Positions 1 to 7,906 are shown, numbered from the stretch's first letter. The stretch is 48,293 nt of DNA from Salmonirosea sp038204185 (GCA_038204185.1 JBBRDE010000008.1:1-48293), one strand, 5' to 3'. Made by a program: numbers and translations. The notes: generated by a model from the sequence alone, not told the origin.

Positions 1-15
1 CAATGGTTCGGTAAT
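1..15. repeat. IS left terminal inverted repeat
   Basis: CAATGGTTCGGTAAT is the exact reverse complement of 1301-1315. It lies 3 bp beyond the transposase stop codon. Confidence 0.92.
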
Positions 16-17
16 AA

Positions 18-1226
18 TTAAGCGGCCTTGCAGCCAAATCGGTAAAGTGCCCGGACTTTGGGGTCATTTTTATCCAACTCAACGCCCAGTGGCAAGATTG
101 AAATAAATCGGTCGAGCAGCAACTGGTTGTGGTAAAGCGTCTTGATATCAGCCATTGAAAAGGGCTGGTCGGCCTGGACGCCATGCTCGATTTTAGCGGC
201 GTTGACTGCCGTTAGGGCGGTGTTGACGTGGTAGTCAATCTTGTTGGCCGACCTGGCCTGGCAGTGGGACAGTCCCGTGAACTGTTTGGCGTCGCGGATG
301 AGGTACTCCTGCTGGTAGCGCAGGCCGTAGTATTTGGCGATCATCCAGGCGGGCAGGTCGATGTCAGTCGAGAAATAGAGCTTGTAGTGGGTCGGCAGGC
401 TGGCCCCGTCGAGGTACTGCGTGTAAGCCACCCTGATGTTGCGCCCCAGGAAGGGGCAGTTCAGCACGGCCGAGTAGACGCGCAGCTCTTCGTCCTGGTG
501 GCTCAGGGTAAAGTAGGAGAAGTCGGGTTTGGCCCAGTCGACCTTGCCCGCGTAGAGTCGGGGCCGCCCCCGCCCGCCGGATCGGGGGCCGTCGTAAAGG
601 TAGCGCAGGCTGGCGTCCTGGCGCAGCCGACTGACGATGTGCAGGCCCATAGAGCTGCACACGCGATCGATGAAGCCGGCCTTGGCGAAGTAGGCGTCGG
701 CGGACAGGTAGCCGCTCAGCGCCCGGCAGTTATCGGCCTGCCAGGCAATGAGTTGGGCGTAGTGGTCGGTCAGGCTGATGTCTTTGTCCTCCCGCTCGGA
801 CGGTCCAGGCGTCTGGACGGCATCCAGGTGCCAGGCCGTGCGCTTGTCCACGTCGACGACCGACAACAGACTCACTTCCAGGCCCCACAGGCCCTTTTGG
901 GCCATCCCAGACCAGTACTTTCCCAGGCCGGGTGTCTTCTTGCCGCTCTTGGGAAGGTGGGTCGGGTCAAGGGCCAGCACGAAGTGGCCCGAGCCGTGCT
1001 GGCGTATGAGTTGGTGGTTGATGGCGGCGAAATCGACGAACCGCTCGAAATGGTGCCGCATCGTGCGCTCGCAGTACGCGTCGGTGTGACGGGCCAGTTG
1101 CGAGAAATTGATATGGTGGCGAATGCTCATGAACAGTACGAGGATGTGACTCAGAAACTGGCGGCGGCACTTGCTAAGTTCGGCCGCTTTGGCTACTATT
1201 GCGTCGGTGAGGGCTTGCCCTTCCAT
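18..1226 (-). CDS. IS4-family transposase
   Basis: A 402-residue DDE transposase that would cut and join the ends of the enclosing element. The RNase H-like catalytic residues are visible: D87 in the ALDPTH motif, D177 in SADAYF, and the IS4 signature Y-x2-R-x3-E-x6-K at Y300, R303, E307 and K314. The N-terminal 60 residues are basic and helical, as expected for end binding. Length fits the family and no frameshift or internal stop is present. The coding strand is more GC-rich than neighbouring intergenic DNA, which also makes long antisense open frames that are not genes. The ATG lies about 75 bp inside the right inverted repeat. The family call is firm; the subgroup within IS4 is not resolved. 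Confidence 0.9.
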   Translation of the reverse strand: MEGQALTDAIVAKAAELSKCRRQFLSHILVLFMSIRHHINFSQLARHTDAYCERTMRHHFERFVDFAAINHQLIRQHGSGHFVLALDPTHLPKSGKKTPGLGKYWSGMAQKGLWGLEVSLLSVVDVDKRTAWHLDAVQTPGPSEREDKDISLTDHYAQLIAWQADNCRALSGYLSADAYFAKAGFIDRVCSSMGLHIVSRLRQDASLRYLYDGPRSGGRGRPRLYAGKVDWAKPDFSYFTLSHQDEELRVYSAVLNCPFLGRNIRVAYTQYLDGASLPTHYKLYFSTDIDLPAWMIAKYYGLRYQQEYLIRDAKQFTGLSHCQARSANKIDYHVNTALTAVNAAKIEHGVQADQPFSMADIKTLYHNQLLLDRFISILPLGVELDKNDPKVRALYRFGCKAA

Positions 1227-1300
1227 AGGCGTGTTGTGGTTTGGATGTCAGATACCCAAAACTAACACGCCTTCTTTTATCTAGTGCTTTGACTCAAAAT

Positions 1301-1315
1301 ATTACCGAACCATTG
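1301..1315. repeat. IS right terminal inverted repeat
   Basis: ATTACCGAACCATTG is the perfect reverse complement of bases 1-15. Beyond the 15 bp, three of the next five positions also match. Confidence 0.92.
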
Positions 1316-1368
1316 ACTTTAAAGAACCCGCTCATAAAAATTTATATAGACTACTTGGCATAACCTAG

Positions 1369-1376
1369 TACCTTTG
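1369..1376 (+). promoter_or_regulatory. Possible -7 element for the PspC gene
   Basis: TACCTTTG fits the Bacteroidota -7 consensus TAnnTTTG and lies 29 bp before the PspC start codon. No matching TTTG -33 box is present at the right distance, so this is weak. Confidence 0.3.
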
Positions 1377-1405
1377 ATTCATCAGTAACGAAAAATAATA
1401 GAGCC

Positions 1406-1645
1406 ATGAACACAAATAACAGATTATTTCGCAACATGAATCAACGGGTCATTGGTGGGGTCGCCGCTGGATTGGCCGATTATTTCGACGTGGATGTCGT
1501 CCTGATACGCGTCCTGTTCGTCCTCGCCATCTTTATCCCCGTCCCCACGCACATGGTACTGTTGTACATCATCCTTTGGATTGTGATGCCCAAGCAGTCT
1601 GCGCCGGTTCATCAGTTACCCGTCGGTGCTAATCCGCAGGGATAG
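1406..1645 (+). CDS. PspC-domain membrane protein
   Basis: A 79-residue protein made almost entirely of one PspC domain. The opening RLFRNMNQRVIGGVAAGLADYF is the typical start of the family, with the conserved GGVxAGLADYF core at about residues 17-27, a D-V-D-x-x-L-I-R-V segment, and a hydrophobic stretch at about 35-60 that spans the inner membrane once and ends in IVMPK. PspC proteins are linked to envelope stress in enterobacteria; in Bacteroidota short stand-alone copies are common and their role is not settled. It is a monocistronic gene between the insertion sequence and a strong terminator. No phage-shock partner (PspA, PspB) is nearby. Confidence 0.85.
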   Translation: MNTNNRLFRNMNQRVIGGVAAGLADYFDVDVVLIRVLFVLAIFIPVPTHMVLLYIILWIVMPKQSAPVHQLPVGANPQG

Positions 1646-1670
1646 GGAATAAAGTAGCCAAAGCATCAGA

Positions 1671-1707
1671 AACCGCCGCCCGGAAACAATTGGGCGACGG
1701 TTTTTTG
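1671..1707 (+). terminator. Rho-independent terminator after PspC
   Basis: AACCGCCGCCC pairs with GGGCGACGGTT (one mismatch) across a short AT-rich loop and is followed by a T run, a standard intrinsic terminator 25 bp past the PspC stop. Confidence 0.8.
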
Positions 1708-1732
1708 TTTTGTTATAAATCTGTACTTTTAC

Positions 1733-1756
1733 AATTAGTATGCAGGCATACTAATT
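1733..1756. promoter_or_regulatory. 24-bp dyad, candidate operator of the thiolase gene
   Basis: Two perfect 11-bp arms, AATTAGTATGC and its reverse complement, are separated by AG. The dyad sits 67 bp upstream of the thiolase start codon and has no T run after it, so it does not look like a terminator. Arm length and spacing fit a TetR-type homodimer site. No regulator gene is next to it, so the protein is unknown. Confidence 0.55.
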
Positions 1757-1823
1757 TATCCTAATGGCGGATAGTAATTGGTAAATGGCTTAAACAGAAA
1801 GTTTTCTAAACAACCCATAATCT

Positions 1824-3002
1824 ATGAACGCATATATTGTAGCTGGCTATCGGTCGGCAGTAGGTAAAGCACCCCGGGGCGTGTTCCGTTTTACCCGTCC
1901 GGACAACCTGGGAGCCGACGTAATAAAGTATATGATGGCCCAGATCCCACAACTCGACCCCGCACAAGTGGACGACGTGATCGTGGGAAATGCCGTACCC
2001 GAAGCTGAACAGGGGATGCAGATGGGACGCTTCATATCCCTGCTTTCTTTGCCCGAAAGCGTATCGGGGATGATTATCAATCGCTATTGCGGTTCGGGCG
2101 TGGAGGCTATTGCGCTGGCTGCTGGAAAAATCAACGCCGGGATGGCCGACTGTATTATCGCGGGCGGCACGGAGTCCATGTCAATGGTACCGGTGATGGG
2201 CTGGAAAACGGCTTTGAACTATGAAATAGCGCATACGAATCCCAACTATTACCTGAGTATGGGCCTGACCGCCGAGCAGGTGGCGCAGGACTATAAAGTA
2301 AGCCGAGAGGATCAGGATCAATTTGCATTTCAATCGCACCAAAAGGCTCTGGCGGCTCAGCAGGCAGGGCTGTTTGATAGCGGTATTGTACCCATTAGCG
2401 TTAAGGAAACCTACTTTGACGCCGAAGCAGGCAATAAGAAAACCCGCGAATATACCGTGGCTAAGGACGAAGGGCCCCGTGCCGATACCACGCCCGAAGC
2501 CTTGGGACGGCTACGCCCCGTGTTCGCGGCAGGCGGTTCGGTGACGGCAGGCAACTCTTCCCAAACTTCTGACGGTGCCGCTTTCGTAGTAGTGATGTCG
2601 GAAAAGATGGTGAACGAACTGGGCCTGAAACCCATTGCTCGCATGATGGCCTACGCTACGGCGGGCGTCGATCCCCGCATCATGGGCATCGGTCCAGTGG
2701 CGGCGGTACCTAAGGCACTGAAACAGGCCGGTTTGCAACTATCCGATATAGAACAGATTGAACTGAATGAAGCCTTTGCAGCACAGTCGCTGGCAGTGAT
2801 GCGTACCCTGGGTATGAATCCCGAAATCGTCAATCCCAATGGCGGCGCTATTGCCCTGGGCCACGCGCTGGGTTCCACGGGCGCGCGGCTTTCCGTACAG
2901 CTATTCAACGAAATGCGCCGCCGCGACCAAAAATACGGCATGGTAACGGCCTGTGTGGGTGGCGGCCAGGGCGTGGCTGGAATTTACGAATTGCTGTCTT
3001 AA
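1824..3002 (+). CDS. Thiolase (acetyl-CoA C-acyltransferase)
   Basis: A 392-residue thiolase of the FadA/acetyl-CoA acetyltransferase family. It would cleave 3-ketoacyl-CoA with CoA in fatty-acid breakdown, or condense two acetyl-CoA. All catalytic positions are visible: nucleophilic Cys89 in NRYCGSGVEA, His347 in the NPNGGAIALGHALGSTGAR block, and Cys377 in the C-terminal CVGGGQG motif. Length is normal. The first Cys motif reads CGSG rather than the more common CASG. It is monocistronic here: no FadB-type hydratase/dehydrogenase or acyl-CoA dehydrogenase is adjacent. A 24-bp dyad upstream suggests control by a repressor, and a 13-bp hairpin follows the stop. Whether it is degradative or biosynthetic cannot be decided from sequence. 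Confidence 0.92.
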   Translation: MNAYIVAGYRSAVGKAPRGVFRFTRPDNLGADVIKYMMAQIPQLDPAQVDDVIVGNAVPEAEQGMQMGRFISLLSLPESVSGMIINRYCGSGVEAIALAAGKINAGMADCIIAGGTESMSMVPVMGWKTALNYEIAHTNPNYYLSMGLTAEQVAQDYKVSREDQDQFAFQSHQKALAAQQAGLFDSGIVPISVKETYFDAEAGNKKTREYTVAKDEGPRADTTPEALGRLRPVFAAGGSVTAGNSSQTSDGAAFVVVMSEKMVNELGLKPIARMMAYATAGVDPRIMGIGPVAAVPKALKQAGLQLSDIEQIELNEAFAAQSLAVMRTLGMNPEIVNPNGGAIALGHALGSTGARLSVQLFNEMRRRDQKYGMVTACVGGGQGVAGIYELLS

Positions 3003-3024
3003 CACACACGGGTAAACCAGATAC

Positions 3025-3066
3025 AAGTAGAGGGCGTATCCGAAAGACTGGAAACGCCCTCTACTT
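3025..3066. terminator. Bidirectional hairpin between convergent genes
   Basis: AAGTAGAGGGCGT (3025-3037) and its exact reverse complement (3054-3066) form a 13-bp stem with a 16-nt loop in the gap between the thiolase gene and the convergent cytochrome gene. T runs are weak on both sides. Confidence 0.65.
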
Positions 3067-3080
3067 GAATTCTTCCGTTG

Positions 3081-3500
3081 TCATTTACTCTTCCCCAACT
3101 TATACCACTCTATATCTTTCAACGGTTCCCGCCGGTCAAAGGCACCAATCGGGCCGTAGTGCTTCACGAGGTAGTCCAGGATGGGCGGCTCGGATTCCCC
3201 CAAGTCCCACAAATTCTGCTTACGTTGCATCCAGCGTATTTTTTCGATCCACACCTCGCGCGTACCGCCAAACTGCGTGATGAGCTTGCTAGAATGGCAG
3301 GCCGTGCAGTGAGCCCGCACCATATCCAACCCTTCATCAATGACCAATCCGGTAGTGGGGTCTAAACTCTTTTTGGTCGTGTCCAGCCTAATTTGGGAGG
3401 TACCTTTTCTGGAACTTACCAGTGGATCAGACCGAAAGGCAGCTCCCATGAGGAAGCAGGCCACGATCAGGGTAGGGGTGAGAATTTTATGTGATTTCAT
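3081..3500 (-). CDS. Monoheme cytochrome c, sulfite dehydrogenase electron acceptor
   Basis: A 139-residue exported cytochrome c. It has an N-terminal hydrophobic signal (about residues 8-22) and one heme site, Cys65-Thr-Ala-Cys68-His69; Met92 in the later IRWMQRK segment is a likely second axial ligand. It is the downstream gene of a pair with a molybdenum sulfite oxidase-like protein, the arrangement of SorA/SorB sulfite:cytochrome c oxidoreductases, so it probably takes electrons from sulfite oxidation in the periplasm. The pairing is inferred from context; the cytochrome alone does not prove the partner. The spacer before it belongs to a repeated linker family also found before nuoI. Confidence 0.8.
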   Translation of the reverse strand: MKSHKILTPTLIVACFLMGAAFRSDPLVSSRKGTSQIRLDTTKKSLDPTTGLVIDEGLDMVRAHCTACHSSKLITQFGGTREVWIEKIRWMQRKQNLWDLGESEPPILDYLVKHYGPIGAFDRREPLKDIEWYKLGKSK

Positions 3501-3640
3501 TTTTTACGGGCAAAGAATTGAAGTGGCAAAGGCACAAAGTTCCAAAGTGACAGAGCGGCAAAGTTTTTTAAAAATTGAGAGTAGAGTGCAGCAAAAGCTG
3601 AACTTTCCTTCAACAGTTCAACAAATACATAAATCAACAT
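3501..3640 (-). repeat. Intercistronic linker, copy A
   Basis: The 140-bp spacer between the two sulfite dehydrogenase genes. In the sense strand it begins after the stop codon with GTTGA words and ends just before the ATG with CTTTGTGCCTTTGCC-type words. Bases 3521-3539 (AAGTGGCAAAGGCACAAAG) are identical to 11569-11587 in the nuoH-nuoI spacer, and the A-rich run next to the start codon also matches. Confidence 0.7.
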
Positions 3641-4873
3641 CTACACTACCTTTACAGCAATGCGGTGGCAGGAGTTATTTATATAGCCCTTAGGGTTCCA
3701 GGGGGACATGACCATGGTTTGAGAGGTACCTTCGCTGTCGGTGGCTTTGGCCCAGATTTCATAGTACCCCTTTCCGGGGAATTTGAGATTGGCTGACCAT
3801 TGCTGCCACGCCAGCCGGTTTTTAGGTGCTTTCAGAGCGCAGGCCTGCCAGGTAGCTCCGTAATCCATCGACACCATCATTTCTTTTACGGATAAGTCAC
3901 CGGCCCAGGCATGACCCCGCACCGCGAGTGCCTGCCCCTTTTCCAGGGTAGCTCCCGTCCGGGGGTAAGTGATGACCGATTTGATGGGCATAGACTCGAT
4001 GATTTTCATATCCTCATCGGGTACCTTGGCTCCCGGCTGCACCGGATAGGCAGGAACACGGTAGCTATCGCCACCCATTTTCTCGCCATCATGCACAATA
4101 TTCCGCACTGAAATTCGGCTCAGCCACTTGCCCGACGTAGAAGCTGGCCAGCCCCCAATCACCAGTCGTAGCGGATGACCGTGCATAATTGGAATGTCCT
4201 TACCATTCATGGCCCAGGCCAGAATGGTTTCGTCTTCCAGCGCCTTGGACATAGGTACCCCCCTCGAAATAGGTACCTTCTTGGGGTCACCGCTGAGGTG
4301 CGTGTCTTGGCCGTAATAGCCAATGTAGACTGCATCGGGCTTTATGCCCACGCTCTCGAGTACGTCTTTGAGGCGAACGCCCGTCCATTCGGCGCAGCTT
4401 ACGGCTCCCTCAGCCCATTGATTACCACTCGTAATGGGGTAAAAACCCTTGCGTCCGTTACCGCCACATTCCAGGGTGAGCTGGTAGGTATGGGACTTGA
4501 ACTTGGTTTTCAGGTCTTGCAGCGAAAACGTTTTCTTTGACTTTACCGATTCGCCGTCGATGGTTAGGGTCCAGGTTTTTACGTCCACTTCCGCAGGTGG
4601 GTTGCCGTTATTGCGGATGAACATCTTGTCGGCGGGGGTGATGGCATCATCTAGCAGATGCGGGGGCGTTTCCACGTTCCACGGTCGGTCGTTGAGCACG
4701 ATCAGCTCTTTATTTTTTCCGGCAGGCAATTCACCGCCCTCCAGAATAAGGGGCATATAGTGAGCGGGTATTTTATCAGCAAAGGCCAGTTCGGTACCCA
4801 AGGCGGCTGTGAGTGACGCCAAAACGCTCTTTCTGAGAAAGCCACGACGATTGTGGAAGTTGTTACTTTTCAT
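3641..4873 (-). CDS. Sulfite oxidase-like molybdopterin protein (SorA type), Tat exported
   Basis: A 410-residue periplasmic molybdoenzyme that most likely oxidises sulfite to sulfate. It starts with a twin-arginine signal (NRRGFLRKSVLAS, residues 8-20), which fits export of a folded cofactor-bearing protein. The oxidoreductase molybdopterin-binding domain spans about residues 85-270, with the molybdenum-ligand Cys136 in LECGGNGRKGF. A C-terminal Ig-like dimerisation domain of the Mo-co type follows (about 295-410), with the family's GYYEIWAKATDSEG motif. There is no N-terminal cytochrome b5 domain, so electrons must leave through a separate protein, and the cytochrome c gene directly downstream fits. 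Nitrate reductase of the eukaryotic type and SoxC are alternatives, but no sox genes are near. Confidence 0.87.
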   Translation of the reverse strand: MKSNNFHNRRGFLRKSVLASLTAALGTELAFADKIPAHYMPLILEGGELPAGKNKELIVLNDRPWNVETPPHLLDDAITPADKMFIRNNGNPPAEVDVKTWTLTIDGESVKSKKTFSLQDLKTKFKSHTYQLTLECGGNGRKGFYPITSGNQWAEGAVSCAEWTGVRLKDVLESVGIKPDAVYIGYYGQDTHLSGDPKKVPISRGVPMSKALEDETILAWAMNGKDIPIMHGHPLRLVIGGWPASTSGKWLSRISVRNIVHDGEKMGGDSYRVPAYPVQPGAKVPDEDMKIIESMPIKSVITYPRTGATLEKGQALAVRGHAWAGDLSVKEMMVSMDYGATWQACALKAPKNRLAWQQWSANLKFPGKGYYEIWAKATDSEGTSQTMVMSPWNPKGYINNSCHRIAVKVV

Positions 4874-5305
4874 ATACTACTAACGCAAAAAGTGATGATT
4901 CCTGTTAAAACGGCAATTTACCAATGGTTAAAAAAAAACCAAAGCCACGATCTGTATTCGCATAATCTTGCTTCCTATAAACTATTTGCCGTTGGTTTGA
5001 CTTATTAAGAGCATGCAAGACCCCACCTTAAATTCTAAAGCGAAAAATTTAGAAGCTGTTTGAGTTAAATTTTAATAAGGTAAATGAGCGATTTTTTATC
5101 AAGACAAGGCACCAAAACCGCAGTTTGGCAGCGCCAACCGGGTGGCCGGCGCCATGAGGATTTTGGTAACGCGGGATTGATGAAAAATCACCATTTTAAC
5201 ATTAAGAAGATTAATTCAAACAGCTTCTAAGTTACCCAAAGTTTGAGAATCGGCATTTTCAACCGCCAGCGGCCCTGTTTTCACTATCAACTGTCAACTA
5301 AATAA
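4874..5305. other. Gene-free stretch with a MITE-like element
   Basis: The 432-bp divergent region between the sulfite dehydrogenase and flavin reductase genes. No coding frame is convincing. It contains the 182-bp inverted-repeat element at 5049-5230. Just before the ATG at 5306 it ends with ACTATCAACTGTCAACTAA, the same word type found at the start-codon side of several operon spacers. No clear TAnnTTTG promoter was found for either gene. Confidence 0.6.
5049..5230. repeat. MITE-like 182-bp imperfect palindrome
   Basis: The ends TTAGAAGCTGTTTGA (5049-5063) and TCAAACAGCTTCTAA (5216-5230) are perfect 15-bp inverted repeats. Inside, further segments pair (GATTTTTTATC with GATGAAAAATC; ACCAAAA with TTTTGGT), so the whole element can fold into one long hairpin with a GC-rich tip. 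It has no coding capacity and no clear target duplication. A small non-autonomous transposable element or a REP-like repeat fits best. Confidence 0.65.
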
Positions 5306-5830
5306 ATGATTACCATTGTCGCCGGCACCAACCGTCCTGATTCAAAAACAATTCAGGTTGCCGAATTTTATCATAAACTGCTCAATAGTCATAAGGCTGA
5401 AAGTCAAATCCTGGATCTGGCCGATCTTCCTAACGATTTCGTATTCTCCGCTTTGTATAATAATTCCGGCAAAAACGAGCAATTCAACACGCTGAGAACC
5501 ATGATGGAGGACTCGGAGAAATTTGTTTTCATTGTACCTGAGTACAACAATTCCTTTCCCGGCGTTTTTAAGGCATTCATCGATGGGCTTAGCTATCCCA
5601 ATGCCCTCATTCACAAAAAGTGCGCTCTGGTAGGCCTTTCGGATGGTGTTCAGGGGAATGCGCTGGGACTAAGCCATCTTACTGACGTACTCAATTATCT
5701 GGGTATGCATGTACTGGCGCAGAAAGTGCGGATTCCGTTTATGCACAAGAATTTTGTTAAGGGAAAAATTACCGACAAATTAGTCGATCAATTAATCGAT
5801 GACCAGGCGCGCTTGTTCCTGGCATTTTAA
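5306..5830 (+). CDS. NADPH-dependent FMN reductase family protein
   Basis: A 174-residue flavodoxin-fold protein of the NADPH-dependent FMN reductase family, a cytosolic enzyme reducing flavin or a quinone/azo substrate with NAD(P)H. The N-terminal strand and phosphate loop MITIVAGTNRPDSKT would bind the FMN phosphate, and the PEYNNSFPGVFKAFID motif (about residues 78-93) is the conserved flavin-binding loop of this family (usually PEYNxSxPGxLKNxID). Length matches stand-alone members. It is monocistronic, between the MITE-like element and a convergent phosphodiesterase gene. The natural substrate cannot be predicted. Confidence 0.87.
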   Translation: MITIVAGTNRPDSKTIQVAEFYHKLLNSHKAESQILDLADLPNDFVFSALYNNSGKNEQFNTLRTMMEDSEKFVFIVPEYNNSFPGVFKAFIDGLSYPNALIHKKCALVGLSDGVQGNALGLSHLTDVLNYLGMHVLAQKVRIPFMHKNFVKGKITDKLVDQLIDDQARLFLAF

Positions 5831-5849
5831 AGATAGAGCATACAGGCAA

Positions 5850-6632
5850 CTACTTCTTTTTCAATTTCAGCAGGCGTTCGGGTTCATCCGTTGTGAGGTA
5901 GTCAAAGCCTTTCTCCATAAACCATTCCATGGAGGTACTATCATTGACCGTCCAGGCATTGAGCGTCAATGTATGCTGCTGAGATTCCTGAATCCAGGCT
6001 TCGTTTTTCTTGTAGACATTCTGATTGTAGTCCAATCCATCAAGCCCGTCGGCTGCCACCTGCGCGGGAGTCTTGTCTCCATTGAGATAAGTCACTTGGG
6101 CCGATGGGTCCAGTTCCTTCACTTTTTTGCACACATCATAATCGAAGGCAATGTAATCTACCTGCTTTTGTGTTTTGGTCTTCCTGACTAATTCAACACA
6201 TTTTTCGGCCAATGCCAGTGAACGCTCTTTGCCCAATTGTGAAGTTTTTATTTCCAACACAAGACGCATCTTTTTCAGTTTTTTACCCTGCAAAAGGTAT
6301 GATTCAACCGTGGGCAGGGGTTCGCCGTTACTCAGCTTTAGCGCCTTCAGGGTAGGGGACGTACTTGTTTCGATGGAAACTTCCTGAATCGTGTGGTCGT
6401 GATTGACGAAAAGTACCGAGTCAGCAGCCATGTGGACATCGAACTCACTTCCATAGCAGCCCAGTCGCGCGGCTTCTCGCAGCGCAGCCAGGGAATTCTG
6501 GGGTACCTTTGTGTTTTTCCAGGCGCCCCGATGCGCAATGACGCGGGTAGTCGGCCGTTTTTTTGCCACGAATGCAACCAAACCACTTAGTAGAAGTGAA
6601 CCAAGACCCAGGAATAAAACGAATTTTTTCAT
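5850..6632 (-). CDS. Glycerophosphodiester phosphodiesterase, membrane-anchored or exported
   Basis: A 260-residue GDPD-family enzyme that would hydrolyse glycerophosphodiesters to glycerol 3-phosphate and an alcohol. The TIM-barrel catalytic set is visible: His34-Arg35 in VIAHRG, Glu63 and Asp65 in GSEFDVH, and His78 in NHD. The C-terminus carries the family's NAWTVND and YLTTDEPE motifs. The chosen ATG gives MKKF followed by a hydrophobic stretch (residues 4-22), a good signal peptide or anchor. A longer in-frame start 50 codons upstream would run into the preceding gene and bury the signal, so it was rejected. It lies 26 bp downstream of the CPBP protease gene, probably as one operon. Confidence 0.88.
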   Translation of the reverse strand: MKKFVLFLGLGSLLLSGLVAFVAKKRPTTRVIAHRGAWKNTKVPQNSLAALREAARLGCYGSEFDVHMAADSVLFVNHDHTIQEVSIETSTSPTLKALKLSNGEPLPTVESYLLQGKKLKKMRLVLEIKTSQLGKERSLALAEKCVELVRKTKTQKQVDYIAFDYDVCKKVKELDPSAQVTYLNGDKTPAQVAADGLDGLDYNQNVYKKNEAWIQESQQHTLTLNAWTVNDSTSMEWFMEKGFDYLTTDEPERLLKLKKK

Positions 6633-6658
6633 GTGAATGCAGCAAAAAAATTTAGAAA

Positions 6659-7441
6659 TCAGATATGAGAGGTTGGCAAATAAGAAGCTTTTTTTCGACT
6701 TGTCCGCCACACAAACCACACCAGGCTCACGACTATGACCAGGGAATAATCCTTCACACTGGACGAGCCATGGAGCATCCAACTATTGTTATAAAAAGCG
6801 TGAAACAAGGTCGTAAAGGCTATATTTCGGGTAGCATAGTAGACAAAAAGAAAGGCGGTTCCCATCGAAAAGGGATTCCAGAGCGACCAAAGGGTACTGT
6901 GGTATTGCCAAAGGTAAGCAGGGATATGAGTGGCTGTAAAAAAGATCAGTACGGCTAGAAAGAGTACTACCGTCTGCCGGCGGGAAAAACCCTGAATCTC
7001 GGCGAAGCGAACGGGCAAAAACCGAAACAGGTACTCCTCAATTAGTGCGCCCGGTATTGAATTGAACAAAAAAATGGGTAAAAAACGGGTAAAGCTACGC
7101 GTTGAGTTGAGTTTGGGGAAACTGCCTGGCAGTAGGTACCCCTTGGCAGCATTGGCCACTAGCCACACGATAAGAGCCATGCCTAACCCCCAGAGCCACT
7201 CTTTCCCCCGGAAAGGCTGAAAGAGCCAGCGGGTAGGCGCGTACTTTCTGACCAGAAAATAAATAAGACCAACCTGAATGCTGTACACCATCAGGCCCAG
7301 TAAAATGAAAGGCCATTTGTTGGGAGAAGTACTGATGGGTGCGATGAGGTTGAAGAAAAACAGCAGATTAGCAAACAGGGCAAACAGGCCGTTGGCCAGC
7401 AGTATTGTCCACAGGTGCCGCTGCTTCATGCGATGCGGCAA
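6659..7441 (-). CDS. CPBP-family intramembrane metalloprotease
   Basis: A 260-residue integral membrane protein with about seven hydrophobic segments and the three CPBP (CAAX protease and bacteriocin-processing) motifs: Glu135-Glu136-x3-Arg140 in EEYLFR, His172 in TATHIPAY, and a late FHAFYNN motif with a His near residue 214. These residues form the metal site in related Rce1-like proteases. The substrate is unknown; bacterial members serve in peptide maturation, immunity or envelope processing. An alternative start at the second Met (MKQRHL) would drop four residues. A TATATTTG -7-like box lies at 7506-7513 on the same strand but lacks a good -33 partner. The glycerophosphodiesterase gene follows at once. 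Confidence 0.85.
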   Translation of the reverse strand: MPHRMKQRHLWTILLANGLFALFANLLFFFNLIAPISTSPNKWPFILLGLMVYSIQVGLIYFLVRKYAPTRWLFQPFRGKEWLWGLGMALIVWLVANAAKGYLLPGSFPKLNSTRSFTRFLPIFLFNSIPGALIEEYLFRFLPVRFAEIQGFSRRQTVVLFLAVLIFFTATHIPAYLWQYHSTLWSLWNPFSMGTAFLFVYYATRNIAFTTLFHAFYNNSWMLHGSSSVKDYSLVIVVSLVWFVWRTSRKKASYLPTSHI

Positions 7442-7618
7442 AGTGGTTGCTTTCGGTTGTGGCTCGTCAAGACGGTTTGGCGGTTCGATCTCGGCAGTTT
7501 TTTTACAAATATACGGAGCAGAATGAAAAGCGGGGCTAAGTCGGAAAGACTGGAGAAACCCAGGGTTCCCTCAAAGTACCCTGCATTGAACAGGTCATGC
7601 TAAAACTGCGTCTTTATA

Positions 7619-7906
7619 CTATTTATTGCGGTACTCCACGGGCGTCAGTACTGTAATTTTCTTGAACAGCTCGCGGAATGCCTTGGTGTCCGTATAGCCC
7701 ACATCGAACATCCCTTCCCTGATACGTGTACTCTCAAAACTCCGCTTGGCCGCCTCTACTTTCACCCATTGTATATAGTCCACTACCGAGTGATGCATGG
7801 CTTTTCGGAACCGCCATTCAAAACTTCGGTGGCCTACCGCCACCAAATCGATCAAATCATCCACAGCGATTTTTTCACCAGATATAGCAGTAAGTTCCAG
7901 GAGGAG
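7619..7906 (-). pseudogene. Remnant of an AraC-family regulator (C-terminal DNA-binding half)
   Basis: Only the second half of an AraC/XylS DNA-binding domain survives: HRSFEWRFRKAM, then VEAAKRSFE, VGYTDTKAFRELF and TPVEYR, which closely match the C-terminal domain of GlxA-type regulators. The frame can be followed upstream to about 7906 (NYKLLLELTAISGEKIAVDDL) before meeting a TAG. No ATG and no N-terminal sensor domain exist, and the only in-frame start is a GTG inside the domain. The usual protein exceeds 300 residues, so about three quarters is gone. It faces a second damaged gene across a short spacer, suggesting a regulator/target pair lost together. Confidence 0.65.

Larger units (their letters stand above)
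1..1315 (-). mobile_element. Complete IS4-family insertion sequence
   Basis: A 1315-bp element bounded by perfect 15-bp terminal inverted repeats (1-15 and 1301-1315) holds one transposase gene on the minus strand filling nearly all of it. The transposase has an intact IS4-type DDE signature, so the copy is probably functional. The left repeat starts at the first base of the window, so the left flank and any target duplication cannot be seen. The right flank begins ACTTTAAAG. Confidence 0.9.

Noticed and set aside
228..1265. 345-codon open frame on the plus strand across the transposase gene
   Set aside because: It is the antisense of a clear DDE transposase in GC-rich DNA, and its translation is low-complexity Val/Gly/Gln without any known motif.
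6633..6782. N-terminal extension of the glycerophosphodiesterase by 50 residues
   Set aside because: It overlaps the upstream protease gene and would bury a clean signal peptide that begins at MKKF.
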